64,000 nt of DNA from Bacteroidales bacterium (GTDB lineage: Bacteria; Bacteroidota; Bacteroidia; Bacteroidales; UBA932): NCBI GenBank assembly GCA_017549145.1, contig JAFYVM010000074.1:1-64000 (forward strand). Direction: 5' to 3'. Shown piece after piece: positions 8,407 to 17,200 of this stretch (positions are counted from its first letter, which is position 1; the number at the start of each line of letters is the position of its first letter). The notes under the pieces were generated by a model. The model was not told the DNA's origin. It saw only the letters and a program-made list of their open reading frames with translations, and made no database searches. Made by a program: the position numbers and the translations under genes.

Positions 8407-9573
8407 TTATCTGGCAATCTTGCCGATGATTCCAGAGGCTAGCTTATATGCCTCATCGTTTGTCTGGAATATGGTCTCCAGGTCGGGATTCTTTACGAAC
8501 GGACCTTCTGCCATACATCTTGCCACGACATCAGTAATGTCGTAGAACCCAATTTTACCCTTAAGGTATGCTGCTACTGCTGCCTCGTTTGCTGCATTCA
8601 TGATGCAGGCCATATTGCCGCCCTTTGTCAGAGACTCATACGCAAGACCAAGTGCGGGAAAGTTTTCCAAGTTTGGCTCATAAAACGAAAGCGAACCGAG
8701 CTCGGCAAAATTGAGCTTCTTATTGTTGAGAGTCAGTCTCTCTGGGAAACTGAATGCAAACTGAATTGCTTCTCTCATATCCGGGTGTCCCATTTGAGCA
8801 ATAACCGAGCCATCGGCATATTCAATCATCGAATGAATGATTGATTCTGGGTGAACAACCACGTTGATCTTATCTCCAGGAGTACCGAATAGCCATCTTG
8901 CCTCGATGATTTCCAAACCCTTATTCATCATGGTGGCAGAGTCGATTGTAATCTTACTGCCCATGCTCCAGTTTGGATGGTTGAGTGCCTGAGCTGGAGT
9001 TGCCTTGGCTATATCTTCTCGACTCCATGTGCGGAACGGACCGCCTGATGCTGTCAGATGGATCTTATCGATGTCTGCGCCAGCAGAGCCCATGAGACAT
9101 TGGAAGATGGCAGAGTGCTCGGAGTCTACAGGTAGGATGCGTGCATGGTGTTTTGCTGCAAGATCCATGACGATATGTCCTGCTGCCACAAGTGTCTCTT
9201 TGTTGGCTAAAGCTATGGTTTTACCAGCCTTGACCGCTGCAACAGTAGATGCAAGTCCGCTGAAACCTACCATTGAAGTCAATACGATGTCAATGTTATC
9301 GCCACAGACGAGGTCGCACACTGATTGCATTCCTGCAAATGTCTTTATGTAGTGTGGCTCAAGTGCATCAGCAACCTCTTTGTACTTATCCTCATTGCAG
9401 ATAACAACAGAGTTTGCATCAAACTCAATTGCCTGCTTGATAAGTAGTTCTGAACTGTTGTTGGCTGTAAGCAGCTCGACTTCGAATAGGTCTCTGTGTT
9501 GGCTTATAACGTCAAGGGCCTGACGTCCGATGGATCCTGTCGATCCTAAAATTGCAATTCTTCTCTTCTGCAT
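8407..9573 (-). CDS. dxr: 1-deoxy-D-xylulose-5-phosphate reductoisomerase
   Basis: Dxr (IspC) converts DXP to 2-C-methylerythritol 4-phosphate with NADPH, the first committed step of the MEP isoprenoid pathway. The 388-residue protein has the NADPH-binding ILGSTGSIG at the N-terminus, the substrate loop ASGGPFRTW, and the ITIDSATMMNKGLEIIEARW segment that holds metal- and substrate-binding residues. The length is normal. It precedes rseP on the same strand and follows the M23-family gene by 9 bases, so these form one operon. Confidence 0.96.
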   Translation of the reverse strand: MQKRRIAILGSTGSIGRQALDVISQHRDLFEVELLTANNSSELLIKQAIEFDANSVVICNEDKYKEVADALEPHYIKTFAGMQSVCDLVCGDNIDIVLTSMVGFSGLASTVAAVKAGKTIALANKETLVAAGHIVMDLAAKHHARILPVDSEHSAIFQCLMGSAGADIDKIHLTASGGPFRTWSREDIAKATPAQALNHPNWSMGSKITIDSATMMNKGLEIIEARWLFGTPGDKINVVVHPESIIHSMIEYADGSVIAQMGHPDMREAIQFAFSFPERLTLNNKKLNFAELGSLSFYEPNLENFPALGLAYESLTKGGNMACIMNAANEAAVAAYLKGKIGFYDITDVVARCMAEGPFVKNPDLETIFQTNDEAYKLASGIIGKIAR

Positions 9574-9582
9574 ATCAGTCTG

Positions 9583-10425
9583 CTAAAAGTTGAGATATTG
9601 TGTAGGATCAACATTCTCTCCATTGTGCCATAGCTCAAAGTGGAGATGGCTTCCTGTGGATTCTTCATTAGATGCTCCTACAACGGCGATCGGTGCGCCG
9701 GCTTTGACTCTACTGCCTTCTTTTGTTGTGATACTGCTGTTGTTCTTGTATGCAGTTATAAGATCGCCCTCATGCTGGATGTAAATGGCATATCCTGTTT
9801 TCTTATCCCATCCGGCATGTATTACGGTTCCGTCAAGAGCAGCCTTTACAACTGTGCCCTCAGCAGCTGCGATGTCAAGGAATGGGTGGGTGTATGCATC
9901 GAATCCTCTTAGCACAACACCCTTCACAGGTGTGAAGAAAAGTACTCCTTCAATAGGGAGTTTTCTGCTATTGTGTGAAGCAATACCGAACTGCTCCTCC
10001 TCAGTAACATGCTGTCTGAGCAATGAGTCCTGCTTTCTGAGATGTGCCTGATCAAGGTCCTGGACAGATGTCTGACTGATAGTTTTAATGATACTGTCCA
10101 ACTGTACGCCTTCTTCGCCTGTGAGTACGCGCTTAAGATTTGTGGTGTAGAGTTCCCATCTGAAAATCACATTCTCAAGCGAATCTACCTTGACGGCATT
10201 CTGGATGGCAGCTCTCTTTGAACGAGAGTCAGGGTAGCCTGGGATGAACGTTCTGATAGGTGTGAACGCAATAAGCATAAAAATCAGAAGTAGTATCGCT
10301 ATTGCTCCGCAGATTGTCGTTGCAAGAAGACTTGCACGTGTGAAACGGATAACAAAGATGTGCTGATGCGACGTGTCGTCGATAAGGGCAAATCGGAACT
10401 TGCTTATTTTATTGTCATTAGCCAT
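9583..10425 (-). CDS. Membrane-anchored M23-family (LytM-type) protein, probably non-catalytic
   Basis: The 280-residue protein has a cytoplasmic N-terminus, one transmembrane helix (about residues 28-52), a periplasmic helical linker and a C-terminal M23/LytM domain. The domain keeps the HPFLD (HxxxD) and HLHFELW metal-site motifs. The usual YxH histidine is replaced, giving YKNNS, so activity is doubtful. LytM-like proteins of this shape often regulate cell-wall hydrolases. I chose the ATG at 10425 because the upstream extension overlaps ruvX and is unconserved in character. It heads the dxr-rseP-DUF4837 run. Confidence 0.8.
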   Translation of the reverse strand: MANDNKISKFRFALIDDTSHQHIFVIRFTRASLLATTICGAIAILLLIFMLIAFTPIRTFIPGYPDSRSKRAAIQNAVKVDSLENVIFRWELYTTNLKRVLTGEEGVQLDSIIKTISQTSVQDLDQAHLRKQDSLLRQHVTEEEQFGIASHNSRKLPIEGVLFFTPVKGVVLRGFDAYTHPFLDIAAAEGTVVKAALDGTVIHAGWDKKTGYAIYIQHEGDLITAYKNNSSITTKEGSRVKAGAPIAVVGASNEESTGSHLHFELWHNGENVDPTQYLNF

Positions 10426-10441
10426 AAAAATCTTAACTTTG
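10412..10441 (+). promoter_or_regulatory. Bacteroidota promoter for ruvX (near-leaderless)
   Basis: TTG (10412-10414), 19 bases and TAACTTTG (10434-10441) match the Bacteroidota consensus. The -7 box ends only 7 bases before the ruvX ATG at 10449. Transcription would therefore start at or next to the start codon. The -33 box lies within the first codons of the divergent M23-family gene. Confidence 0.8.
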
Positions 10442-10448
10442 CACTCCA

Positions 10449-10865
10449 ATGGACAGATTAGTAGGAATAGATTATGGACGCAAACGCGTCGGGGTTGCTG
10501 TAAGTGATCCCCTTGGAATCTTTGCATCCGCCCTTGAAACGGTACATTCTGCAAAGATAATAGAATATCTCAAAAAATATACTGAAAATGAGAATGTCGT
10601 ACTCTTCGTAGTTGGCTATCCAGTCAACATGAATGGTGCACCTTCCGAGGCGGCAAAAGATATAGATATCTTTTTGAAGCATCTTAAGAAAGCATTTCCG
10701 GATATTCCTGTCCATCTGGAAGATGAACGTTTCACATCTGTCCTTGCGCATAGGGCTATGATTGATGGCGGAATGAAAAAATCGGATAGAATGAAGAAGG
10801 AATCAGTTGATAAGATCAGTGCGGCAATTATCCTTCAGTCTTATATGGATCGAAAGAAAAATTAA
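10449..10865 (+). CDS. ruvX: Holliday junction resolvase-like protein RuvX (YqgF)
   Basis: This 138-residue RNase H-fold protein opens DRLVGIDYGRKRVGVAVSDP, with the catalytic Asp in GIDYG, and has the conserved DERFTS segment and a C-terminal DKISAAIILQSYMD helix. YqgF proteins act in processing the 5' end of pre-16S rRNA; a resolvase role has also been proposed. The start is fixed by the conserved N-terminus. It is the first gene of a plus-strand run with def and a phosphohexomutase, and its promoter suggests a leaderless mRNA. Confidence 0.93.
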   Translation: MDRLVGIDYGRKRVGVAVSDPLGIFASALETVHSAKIIEYLKKYTENENVVLFVVGYPVNMNGAPSEAAKDIDIFLKHLKKAFPDIPVHLEDERFTSVLAHRAMIDGGMKKSDRMKKESVDKISAAIILQSYMDRKKN

Positions 10866-10874
10866 AATAATACT

Positions 10875-11426
10875 ATGATACTACCAATTTACCTTTACGG
10901 CTCTGAGGTTCTTAGAAAAGAGAATCTGGACGTGGATCTTACTGACAAAGAAGGAATTGCGAAGCTTCTTGCAGACATGAAGGATACCCTTAAACTTGCT
11001 GATGGTTGTGGCCTTGCTGCGCCTCAGGTGGGTGTGAATAAGCGTCTTGTCATTGTGGATGGAAGAGAATTAGCAGATTCATACGAGGGAATGGAAGATT
11101 TCTTCCGTGTGATGATCAATCCTGAGGTTGTAGAAGAAAGTGAGGAAACATGTGAGTATTCTGAGGGATGCTTGAGTGTACCGGGAATCTACGCAGAGGT
11201 TATTCGTCCTTCTAAGATCAAGGTGGAGTACTATAATGAGAACCTTGAGAAGGTCGTTGAGGAGTTTGATGGTTTTGCATGTAGAATGGTTCAGCATGAG
11301 TTGTCACACCTCGAAGGCAACCTTTTTGTAGATAATCTTTCGCCAATTCGTCGCAAGATGCTTTCTCGTAAGCTTCTTGCTATTTCGAAAGGCGCAGTTC
11401 AGACTAGATATAAAAGCAAAAGATAA
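10875..11426 (+). CDS. def: Peptide deformylase
   Basis: Def removes the N-formyl group from nascent proteins and uses a metal ion. All three family motifs are present in the 183-residue protein: GCGLAAPQVG (motif 1), EGCLSVPG (motif 2, with the metal-binding Cys) and QHELSHLEG (motif 3, HExxH). The length is typical. It lies 9 bases after ruvX and 5 bases before the phosphohexomutase gene, consistent with one operon. Confidence 0.97.
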   Translation: MILPIYLYGSEVLRKENLDVDLTDKEGIAKLLADMKDTLKLADGCGLAAPQVGVNKRLVIVDGRELADSYEGMEDFFRVMINPEVVEESEETCEYSEGCLSVPGIYAEVIRPSKIKVEYYNENLEKVVEEFDGFACRMVQHELSHLEGNLFVDNLSPIRRKMLSRKLLAISKGAVQTRYKSKR

Positions 11427-11431
11427 GTAAT

Positions 11432-12787
11432 ATGGGCGCATTTCATGCATATGACATCAGAGGTATCTACAACGTAGATTTCGATAAGGAAGTTGCTTAC
11501 AAGGTAGGTTATTTTCTTCCTGAACTCCTTTCTGCAGATAAGGTCCTTGTAGGACGTGACGCAAGAGTTTCTTCCCCTGAGATTCACGAGTACCTTTTGA
11601 AGGGAATTACTGATGCTGGAGTTGATGTTTATGATGCCGGACTGTGTACGACACCAATGGTGTATTTCGGTACTGCATTTTATGGATTTAAGGCGTCTGT
11701 TCAGATTACTGCTTCTCACAATCCTGCAGAGTACAACGGATTGAAGGTTTCTCGTGAGAACGCTCTACCTGTAGGATATGATACTGGACTTGGTCAGATC
11801 AAAGAGTGGATCGAGTCTGGACGTGAGTGTCCGCCTGCCGAGAAGAAGGGTCAGGTGCATGCAATCGATGTCCGTAAGGATTATTTGCCTTTCCTTTTGA
11901 AATATAAGGGAGATTGGTCAGGACTTAAGATTGCTATGGACGTTTCAAATGGAATGGCATCTCTTTTTGTGCGTGATATCTTTGGCGATCAGCCGACATA
12001 TATCTATGAAGAGATGGATGGTCGTTTCCCTAATCACGAGCCAAATCCACTTGTTCAGGCAAATGTTGAGGACCTTAAGAAACTTGTTGCTCAGACTAAG
12101 GCAGACATTGGAATTATCTTCGATGGTGATGCTGACCGCGTGATGTTTGTGGATGAGAATAGTCGTTTCATTTCTCCAGATCTTATGATTGCGGTTCTTG
12201 GACACTATTTCCTTGAGGAAAGAGGTGAGAAGGGATATGTACATCAGGATATCCGAAGCTCTAAGGCAGTAGGTGAGTATCTCGCTCCTATGGGAGGTGT
12301 AATGAATACTTGGAGAGTGGGTCGCGCATATGCGGCTCTTAAGCTTCGTGAGCTTGACGGAGTCTTCGGTGGTGAGCTTGCAGGTCACTATTACTTCCGT
12401 GATTTCTATTATTCTGACAGTGGACTTCTTGCTGCAATCCTTATCACTAATGTTGTGGCTAAGATGAAGGCACAGGGTGTGAGCCTTAGCCAGATGATTG
12501 CCAAGATCGAGAAATATCAGAACTCCGGTGAAATCAATTTCCGCGTTGAGGATAAGAAAGGAGCTATGGATGCTGTAAGAGACTATTTTATGGGCACAGA
12601 GAAGTTAACTGCTTATATGGACTTTGATGGCTATAGAGTTGAGTTCCCTGATTGGTGGTTCAATATCCGTCCGTCTAACACAGAACCTTATCTCAGATTC
12701 CTTTGTGAGGCTACTTCTAAGGAACTTCTTGATGAGAAGGTTGCTAAAGTAAGAGAAATTTTAACCACTCAATTCGTCGCTAAATAA
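11432..12787 (+). CDS. Phosphomannomutase/phosphoglucomutase
   Basis: The 451-residue alpha-D-phosphohexomutase interconverts hexose 1- and 6-phosphates for nucleotide-sugar synthesis. The N-terminus has AYDIRGIYN. The active-site phosphoserine loop is TASHNPAEYNG (around residues 95-105), the metal loop is DGDADR, and the sugar-binding region GGELAGHYYF follows. The C-terminal RPSNTEPYLRF phosphate-binding segment is intact. The sequence alone does not decide between PMM, PGM and dual activity, so no symbol is given. Confidence 0.9.
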   Translation: MGAFHAYDIRGIYNVDFDKEVAYKVGYFLPELLSADKVLVGRDARVSSPEIHEYLLKGITDAGVDVYDAGLCTTPMVYFGTAFYGFKASVQITASHNPAEYNGLKVSRENALPVGYDTGLGQIKEWIESGRECPPAEKKGQVHAIDVRKDYLPFLLKYKGDWSGLKIAMDVSNGMASLFVRDIFGDQPTYIYEEMDGRFPNHEPNPLVQANVEDLKKLVAQTKADIGIIFDGDADRVMFVDENSRFISPDLMIAVLGHYFLEERGEKGYVHQDIRSSKAVGEYLAPMGGVMNTWRVGRAYAALKLRELDGVFGGELAGHYYFRDFYYSDSGLLAAILITNVVAKMKAQGVSLSQMIAKIEKYQNSGEINFRVEDKKGAMDAVRDYFMGTEKLTAYMDFDGYRVEFPDWWFNIRPSNTEPYLRFLCEATSKELLDEKVAKVREILTTQFVAK

Positions 12788-12792
12788 AAGAA

Positions 12793-13803
12793 ATGTTTTT
12801 TCTAACCCTGTTATTGTCCAGCATATTGGCTGGTACTGACACCTTAACCGTAAAAGATACCACACCACCAGTCAAGACTATTGATTTGACAGGAACAGTA
12901 ATAGTTAATGCTGACTATGCAAATCAGCCGGTTTTGTCTATCAATAAGTCTGATGTCTCAGCTGTTGATACCTTGGATACAGCAGATGAGTTTGTAAAGA
13001 TTCTGTTGTATGGAGACAGAACTTGGCGATATATTAAGGTTGGCGGTGACAAACAGAAGCCGGAAGTTTTTCAGACACATTGGGAAACTACGTCGGTAAA
13101 CCCGTATCAGAAACCAGTTGACCAACTGCCGGATGCATGGTCTATATGGCTTGTGGATAGCTTAAGCCAGTTCCACTGCCCATACAAGGGAGCAATCTGG
13201 CCGGGTGGTAAGTATGGCCCGCGCAAGAGTCGCCGACATCAGGGTGTGGATCTTCCGCTAGCAGTAGGTGCTCCGATATATGCTACATTCCCAGGTAAGG
13301 TAAGAGTGTCAAGGTACTCGGAAAATGGATATGGACACTATATTGTCATTCGTCATGAGAATGGCCTGGAGACCTTCTACGCACATTTGTCAGAGAGAAA
13401 GGTGGCTGTCGGTGATTGGGTGAATGCCGGACAGGTGGTCGGCTTGGGAGGATCTACTGGACGTTCAACCGGACCTCATCTTCATTATGAGGTGCGCTAC
13501 CAGGGATTCTCATTTGATCCGGAATGGATTATTGACTTCAAGACAGGAGAGTTAAGGCAGCGTCTCTTTATTTTGAAGAAGAAATATTTTGGAGTGAATC
13601 ATGCTGATCCTCAGAATTTTGAGGATGAAACGCCTGAAGAGAAGAAGGCGGAGGGAACTGCAGTTTACCATGTAATCGCTTCGGGTGATACGCTCTATGC
13701 ATTGGCTGTGAGAAACAAGACCTCTGTAGCAGCTATATGTCGTTTGAACAACATTACAGAAAACACTGTGCTTCAGCTGGGGCAGAAAATCAGAATTAAA
13801 TAA
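12793..13803 (+). CDS. Secreted M23 peptidoglycan endopeptidase with C-terminal LysM
   Basis: The 336-residue protein has a short hydrophobic N-terminus, a poorly conserved stretch to about residue 130, and then an M23 domain. The zinc and catalytic motifs are complete: HQGVD, YAHLS and GPHLHYE. A LysM peptidoglycan-binding domain closes the protein (YHVIASGDTLYALA to LGQKIRIK). It probably cleaves peptide cross-links in the periplasm. The signal peptide is atypical because it has no positive charge before the hydrophobic core. It is the last gene of the ruvX operon and is followed by a bidirectional terminator. Confidence 0.88.
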   Translation: MFFLTLLLSSILAGTDTLTVKDTTPPVKTIDLTGTVIVNADYANQPVLSINKSDVSAVDTLDTADEFVKILLYGDRTWRYIKVGGDKQKPEVFQTHWETTSVNPYQKPVDQLPDAWSIWLVDSLSQFHCPYKGAIWPGGKYGPRKSRRHQGVDLPLAVGAPIYATFPGKVRVSRYSENGYGHYIVIRHENGLETFYAHLSERKVAVGDWVNAGQVVGLGGSTGRSTGPHLHYEVRYQGFSFDPEWIIDFKTGELRQRLFILKKKYFGVNHADPQNFEDETPEEKKAEGTAVYHVIASGDTLYALAVRNKTSVAAICRLNNITENTVLQLGQKIRIK

Positions 13804-13825
13804 GTATTGATACAATTATAAAAAT

Positions 13826-13860
13826 AAAGCGTGGCAAACCGTTCGGTCTGCCACGCTTTT
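13826..13860. terminator. Bidirectional terminator between the M23-LysM gene and guaA
   Basis: An imperfect stem (13826-13840 with 13845-13859, one mismatch) with a GTTC loop is flanked by A and T runs. It serves the convergent M23-LysM and guaA transcripts. Confidence 0.85.
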
Positions 13861-13879
13861 GCTATAGTTGTGTGTGATA

Positions 13880-15187
13880 TTATTCCCACTCGATTGTTGC
13901 AGATGGCTTTGGTGAGAGGTCGTAGCATACACGATTCACATTTGGAACCTCAGCAAGGATACGGTCAGTAATCTTGAGGAGGACAGACCACTCAATCTGC
14001 TCGATAGTAGCAGTCATTGCGTCGATAGTGTTAACGGCGCGGATGATAACTGGCCAGTCATATGAACGTGCGTTGTCGCGTACACCTACAGACTTGAAGT
14101 CAGGAACTACAGTGAAGTACTGCCATACAGTCTTGTCAAGTCCAGCCTTTGCAAATTCCTCGCGGAGGATTGCGTCAGCCTCACGGAGAGAGTGTAGACG
14201 GTCACGTGTGATTGCACCGAGGCAGCGAACTCCAAGACCTGGGCCTGGGAATGGCTGGCGGTAAACCATCTCGTGAGGGAGACCAAGCTCTACGCCACAT
14301 GCGCGAACCTCGTCTTTGAAGAGCTGCTTAAGTGGCTCAACAAGCTCAAACTGAAGGTCCTCAGGAAGACCACCTACATTGTGGTGTGACTTTACAACCT
14401 TTGCAGTCTTTGTGCCGCTCTCTGCGATATCTGGGTAAATTGTACCCTGACCAAGGAAATCGATACCGTCTAGCTTGCGTGCCTCCTCTTCGAATACGCG
14501 GATGAACTCTCCACCGATGATCTTTCTCTTCTGCTCTGGATCAGCAACGCCTTCGAGAAGACCGAGGAAACGGTCTGTAGCGTCAACATAGATAAGGTTA
14601 GCGCAAAGCTGATTTCTGAATACCTCAACAACATTCTCAGACTCGCCCTTACGCATAAGTCCATGGTTTACGTGAACGCAGTAAAGATTGTCGCCGATTG
14701 CCTTGAGAAGGAGTGCTGCAAGAACAGAACTGTCTACTCCGCCAGAAAGTGCGAGGAGTACCTTCTTGTCACCGACCTGCTGACGGATGAGCTCTACCTG
14801 GTCAGCAACGAAGTTCTTCATGTTCCAGTTTGCTTCAGCTTTACATGTGTCGAATACGAAGCTCTTTACTGCGTTCATGATGAATTCCTCATCGTTTCCG
14901 AACTGAGCAAGCTTAACTTCGCAAAGCGCCTTGTCATGACCTGCTGCCATTACAGGGAAACCAGCCTCATATATTTCTGGAAGAACATCGATCGCCACTC
15001 CGTCGATTACATTGTTAGGACCACCATTGATGATGATACCTTTTACGTTAGGGAGAGCTTTAAGCTCCTCAGCTGTGATGTCGTGTGGGTGAATTTCGCT
15101 GTAAACACCCAATGCACGGATTGCTCTTGCAACCACTGTGTTCTCATGGCTGCCAAGGTCTAGGATGACGATCATGTCTTGCTTCAT
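13880..15187 (-). CDS. guaA: GMP synthase with degenerate, shortened glutamine amidotransferase domain
   Basis: GuaA aminates XMP to GMP. The ATP-pyrophosphatase domain (about residues 128-310) is complete, with the P-loop LALSGGVDSSV and FLGQGTIYPDIAES. The C-terminal dimerisation domain contains PFPGPGLGVR and ends in the family-typical SATIEWE. The N-terminal class I amidotransferase domain is only about 105-127 residues instead of about 200. Where GICYG would stand, the sequence reads AAGHDKALCE, and the His-Glu catalytic pair is absent. At 435 residues it is about 80-90 shorter than usual GuaA. It probably uses ammonia directly or a partner glutaminase (inference). A possible -7 box lies at 15211-15218. 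Confidence 0.9.
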   Translation of the reverse strand: MKQDMIVILDLGSHENTVVARAIRALGVYSEIHPHDITAEELKALPNVKGIIINGGPNNVIDGVAIDVLPEIYEAGFPVMAAGHDKALCEVKLAQFGNDEEFIMNAVKSFVFDTCKAEANWNMKNFVADQVELIRQQVGDKKVLLALSGGVDSSVLAALLLKAIGDNLYCVHVNHGLMRKGESENVVEVFRNQLCANLIYVDATDRFLGLLEGVADPEQKRKIIGGEFIRVFEEEARKLDGIDFLGQGTIYPDIAESGTKTAKVVKSHHNVGGLPEDLQFELVEPLKQLFKDEVRACGVELGLPHEMVYRQPFPGPGLGVRCLGAITRDRLHSLREADAILREEFAKAGLDKTVWQYFTVVPDFKSVGVRDNARSYDWPVIIRAVNTIDAMTATIEQIEWSVLLKITDRILAEVPNVNRVCYDLSPKPSATIEWE

Positions 15188-15210
15188 AGTCTTATAATTT
15201 AATTTGGGCG

Positions 15211-15218
15211 CAAAAATA
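15211..15218 (-). promoter_or_regulatory. Possible -7 element for guaA
   Basis: TATTTTTG on the minus strand fits TAnnTTTG and lies 23 bases before the guaA ATG. No clear -33 TTG is seen. Confidence 0.5.
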
Positions 15219-15251
15219 GAAAAAGATTAGAAAATATTTTATAAAAATATC

Positions 15252-15259
15252 TAATTTTG
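15252..15259 (+). promoter_or_regulatory. -7 element for typA with structured leader
   Basis: TAATTTTG fits the -7 consensus and lies 81 bases before the typA ATG. The leader contains a perfect 7-bp hairpin with a GAAA tetraloop at 15271-15288 and a small second hairpin at 15300-15312. Confidence 0.55.
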
Positions 15260-15270
15260 CGCATCTTTTT

Positions 15271-15288
15271 CGACCGGGAAACCGGTCG
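15271..15288 (+). other. GNRA-tetraloop hairpin in the typA leader
   Basis: CGACCGG and CCGGTCG (15271-15277 with 15282-15288) enclose GAAA, a very stable GNRA-type RNA hairpin. It sits in the expected 5' untranslated region of typA and is not followed by a T-tract, so it is not a terminator. Confidence 0.7.
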
Positions 15289-15340
15289 TGGATTTTTGCG
15301 CACTTAAAGTGCTTAATAAGCTATTAATTATCAGCATCAT

Positions 15341-17149
15341 ATGCAGGAAATAAGAAACATTGCGATTATCGCTCACGTTGACCACGGTAAGACAACAATC
15401 GTGGACAGAATGATTTATCAGGCGCGTCAGGCTCGCGAACAGGAAAAGTTGGGAGAACTTATCCTTGATAACAATGACCTTGAAAGAGAGAGAGGTATTA
15501 CAATCCTCGCCAAGAATGTATCAGTTGTTTACAAAGGTGTGAAAATTAATGTGATTGATACTCCGGGCCATAGCGACTTCGGTGGTGAGGTGGAGCGAGT
15601 GCTTAATATGGCAGACGGTGTGATCTTGCTTGTTGATGCTTTTGAGGGATGTATGCCTCAGACACGTTTCGTGCTTCAGAAGGCGATTGAGATGGGCAAG
15701 AAGCCAGTGCTTGTAATAAATAAGGTAGATAAGTTGAACTGTCGCCCAGACGAGGTGCAGGAAGAAGTGTTTGACCTGATGTTCTCTCTTGGAGCAACCG
15801 AGGATCAGCTTGATTTCCGTACAATTTACGGTAGTGCAAAGCAGGGATGGATGTCATACGACTGGAAACAGCCGACAGAGGATATTACAGCCCTTCTTGA
15901 TACAATTCTTGAGGTGGTACCTGCACCGGAGATGAAGGAAGGAACTCCTCAGATGTTGATTTCATCACTTGAGTATTCTCCGTATGTTGGTCGTATTGCA
16001 GTGGGACGCGTAACTCGTGGCTCACTCACAGCAGGTCAGAATATTACTCTTTGCAAACGCTATGACATTCAGCAGAAGCAGAAGATCAAAGAGATTATGA
16101 TCTTCGATGGTCTTGGCAAGGCAAAGGTAGATGAGGTGCAGTGTGGTGACATTTGCGCTGTTGTCGGTCTTGAAGGATTTGAAATCGGAGATACAATCGC
16201 AGATTTTGAGAATCCTGAGGCGCTTCCACCAATCGAGGTTGATGAGCCTACAATGAGCATGCTCTTCTGTATCAATAACTCTCCGTTCTTCGGTAAGGAG
16301 GGTAAGTTCGTGACTTCCCGTCACTTGAAGGAGCGTCTTGAGAAGGAACTTGAGAAGAATCTTGCACTTCGTGTAAAACCAGGTCCGAATGCGGATTCGT
16401 TTATCGTTTACGGTCGTGGTGTCCTCCATCTTTCTGTGCTTATCGAGACAATGCGTCGTGAGGGCTTCGAACTTCAGGTAGGACAGCCTAAGGTGCTTGA
16501 TAAGGTGATCGGTGGTCAGAGATGTGAGCCTATCGAGATGCTTACTATTGATGTTCCGGAGGAATTTGTCGGACGTGCTATTGAGATGGCAACTCGCAGA
16601 AAGGGAGCTCTCATCCAGATGGAGAACAGAGGAGATAGAACCCACCTCGAATTTGATATTCCTTCTCGCGGACTCATGGGACTTAGAAGTAATCTTCTTA
16701 CAGCAACTCAGGGTGAGGCAGTTGTGGCTCACCGTCTTAAGGGCTATGAGCCATACAAAGGTGATATCGAGCGTCGTACAAATGGTTCGCTCGTGTCGCT
16801 TGAGACAGGACTTTCTGTAGCTTACTCAATGGATAAACTTCAGGATCGTGGACGTTTCTTTATTGAACCAGGTGTAGAGATTTATGAGGGCCAGGTAGTG
16901 GGTGAGCATACTCGTGAGCGCGACCTTTGCATCAATATCTGCAAGACAAAGAAGCTTACAAATATGCGTGCATCCGGAAGTGATGACAAGGTAATGCTTC
17001 CGCCGCCAATCGTTTTCTCACTTGAGGAGGCACTTGAGTATATTCAGGAGGATGAGCTTGTGGAGGTAACTCCAAAGTCTATGAGACTTAGAAAGATTAT
17101 CCTTAGTGAAATTGAGCGCAAGAGAAAAAGTTCAGATTTCGATTGCTAA
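15341..17149 (+). CDS. typA: Ribosome-associated GTPase TypA/BipA
   Basis: TypA is a translational GTPase related to EF-G that assists ribosome assembly and stress or cold adaptation. The 602-residue protein has the G1 loop AHVDHGKTT, the switch segment RERGITI, G3 DTPGH and G4 NKVDK. An EF-Tu-like domain 2 follows, and the C-terminal domain specific to this family contains [13 protein letters not shown]. Length and domain order are normal. The leader carries a GNRA hairpin. The next gene begins only 51 bases downstream and has its own promoter overlapping the typA stop. Confidence 0.96.
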   Translation: MQEIRNIAIIAHVDHGKTTIVDRMIYQARQAREQEKLGELILDNNDLERERGITILAKNVSVVYKGVKINVIDTPGHSDFGGEVERVLNMADGVILLVDAFEGCMPQTRFVLQKAIEMGKKPVLVINKVDKLNCRPDEVQEEVFDLMFSLGATEDQLDFRTIYGSAKQGWMSYDWKQPTEDITALLDTILEVVPAPEMKEGTPQMLISSLEYSPYVGRIAVGRVTRGSLTAGQNITLCKRYDIQQKQKIKEIMIFDGLGKAKVDEVQCGDICAVVGLEGFEIGDTIADFENPEALPPIEVDEPTMSMLFCINNSPFFGKEGKFVTSRHLKERLEKELEKNLALRVKPGPNADSFIVYGRGVLHLSVLIETMRREGFELQVGQPKVLDKVIGGQRCEPIEMLTIDVPEEFVGRAIEMATRRKGALIQMENRGDRTHLEFDIPSRGLMGLRSNLLTATQGEAVVAHRLKGYEPYKGDIERRTNGSLVSLETGLSVAYSMDKLQDRGRFFIEPGVEIYEGQVVGEHTRERDLCINICKTKKLTNMRASGSDDKVMLPPPIVFSLEEALEYIQEDELVEVTPKSMRLRKIILSEIERKRKSSDFDC

Positions 17150-17173
17150 TAATAAAAGAAATTGCTATCTTTG
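17143..17173 (+). promoter_or_regulatory. Bacteroidota promoter for the YceD gene and rpmF
   Basis: TTG (17143-17145), 20 bases and TATCTTTG (17166-17173) match the consensus. The -33 box overlaps the last codons of typA. Confidence 0.8.
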
Positions 17174-17200
17174 CGGGCTCAATTCTGTTTACGGGTCGCT

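Noticed and set aside
8391..8417. Upstream start of rseP at 8417
   Set aside because: It would add nine unconserved residues and overlap dxr, while the ATG at 8390 gives the expected N-terminus.
14663..15163. Plus-strand open frame of 166 codons across guaA
   Set aside because: It is Cys/Val-rich with no motifs and lies in the shadow of guaA; I see no promoter or ribosome-binding site.
16022..16732. Long minus-strand open frame (236 codons) inside typA
   Set aside because: It is wholly antisense to a well-conserved gene, and its Ser/Leu/His-rich composition is that of a shadow frame.
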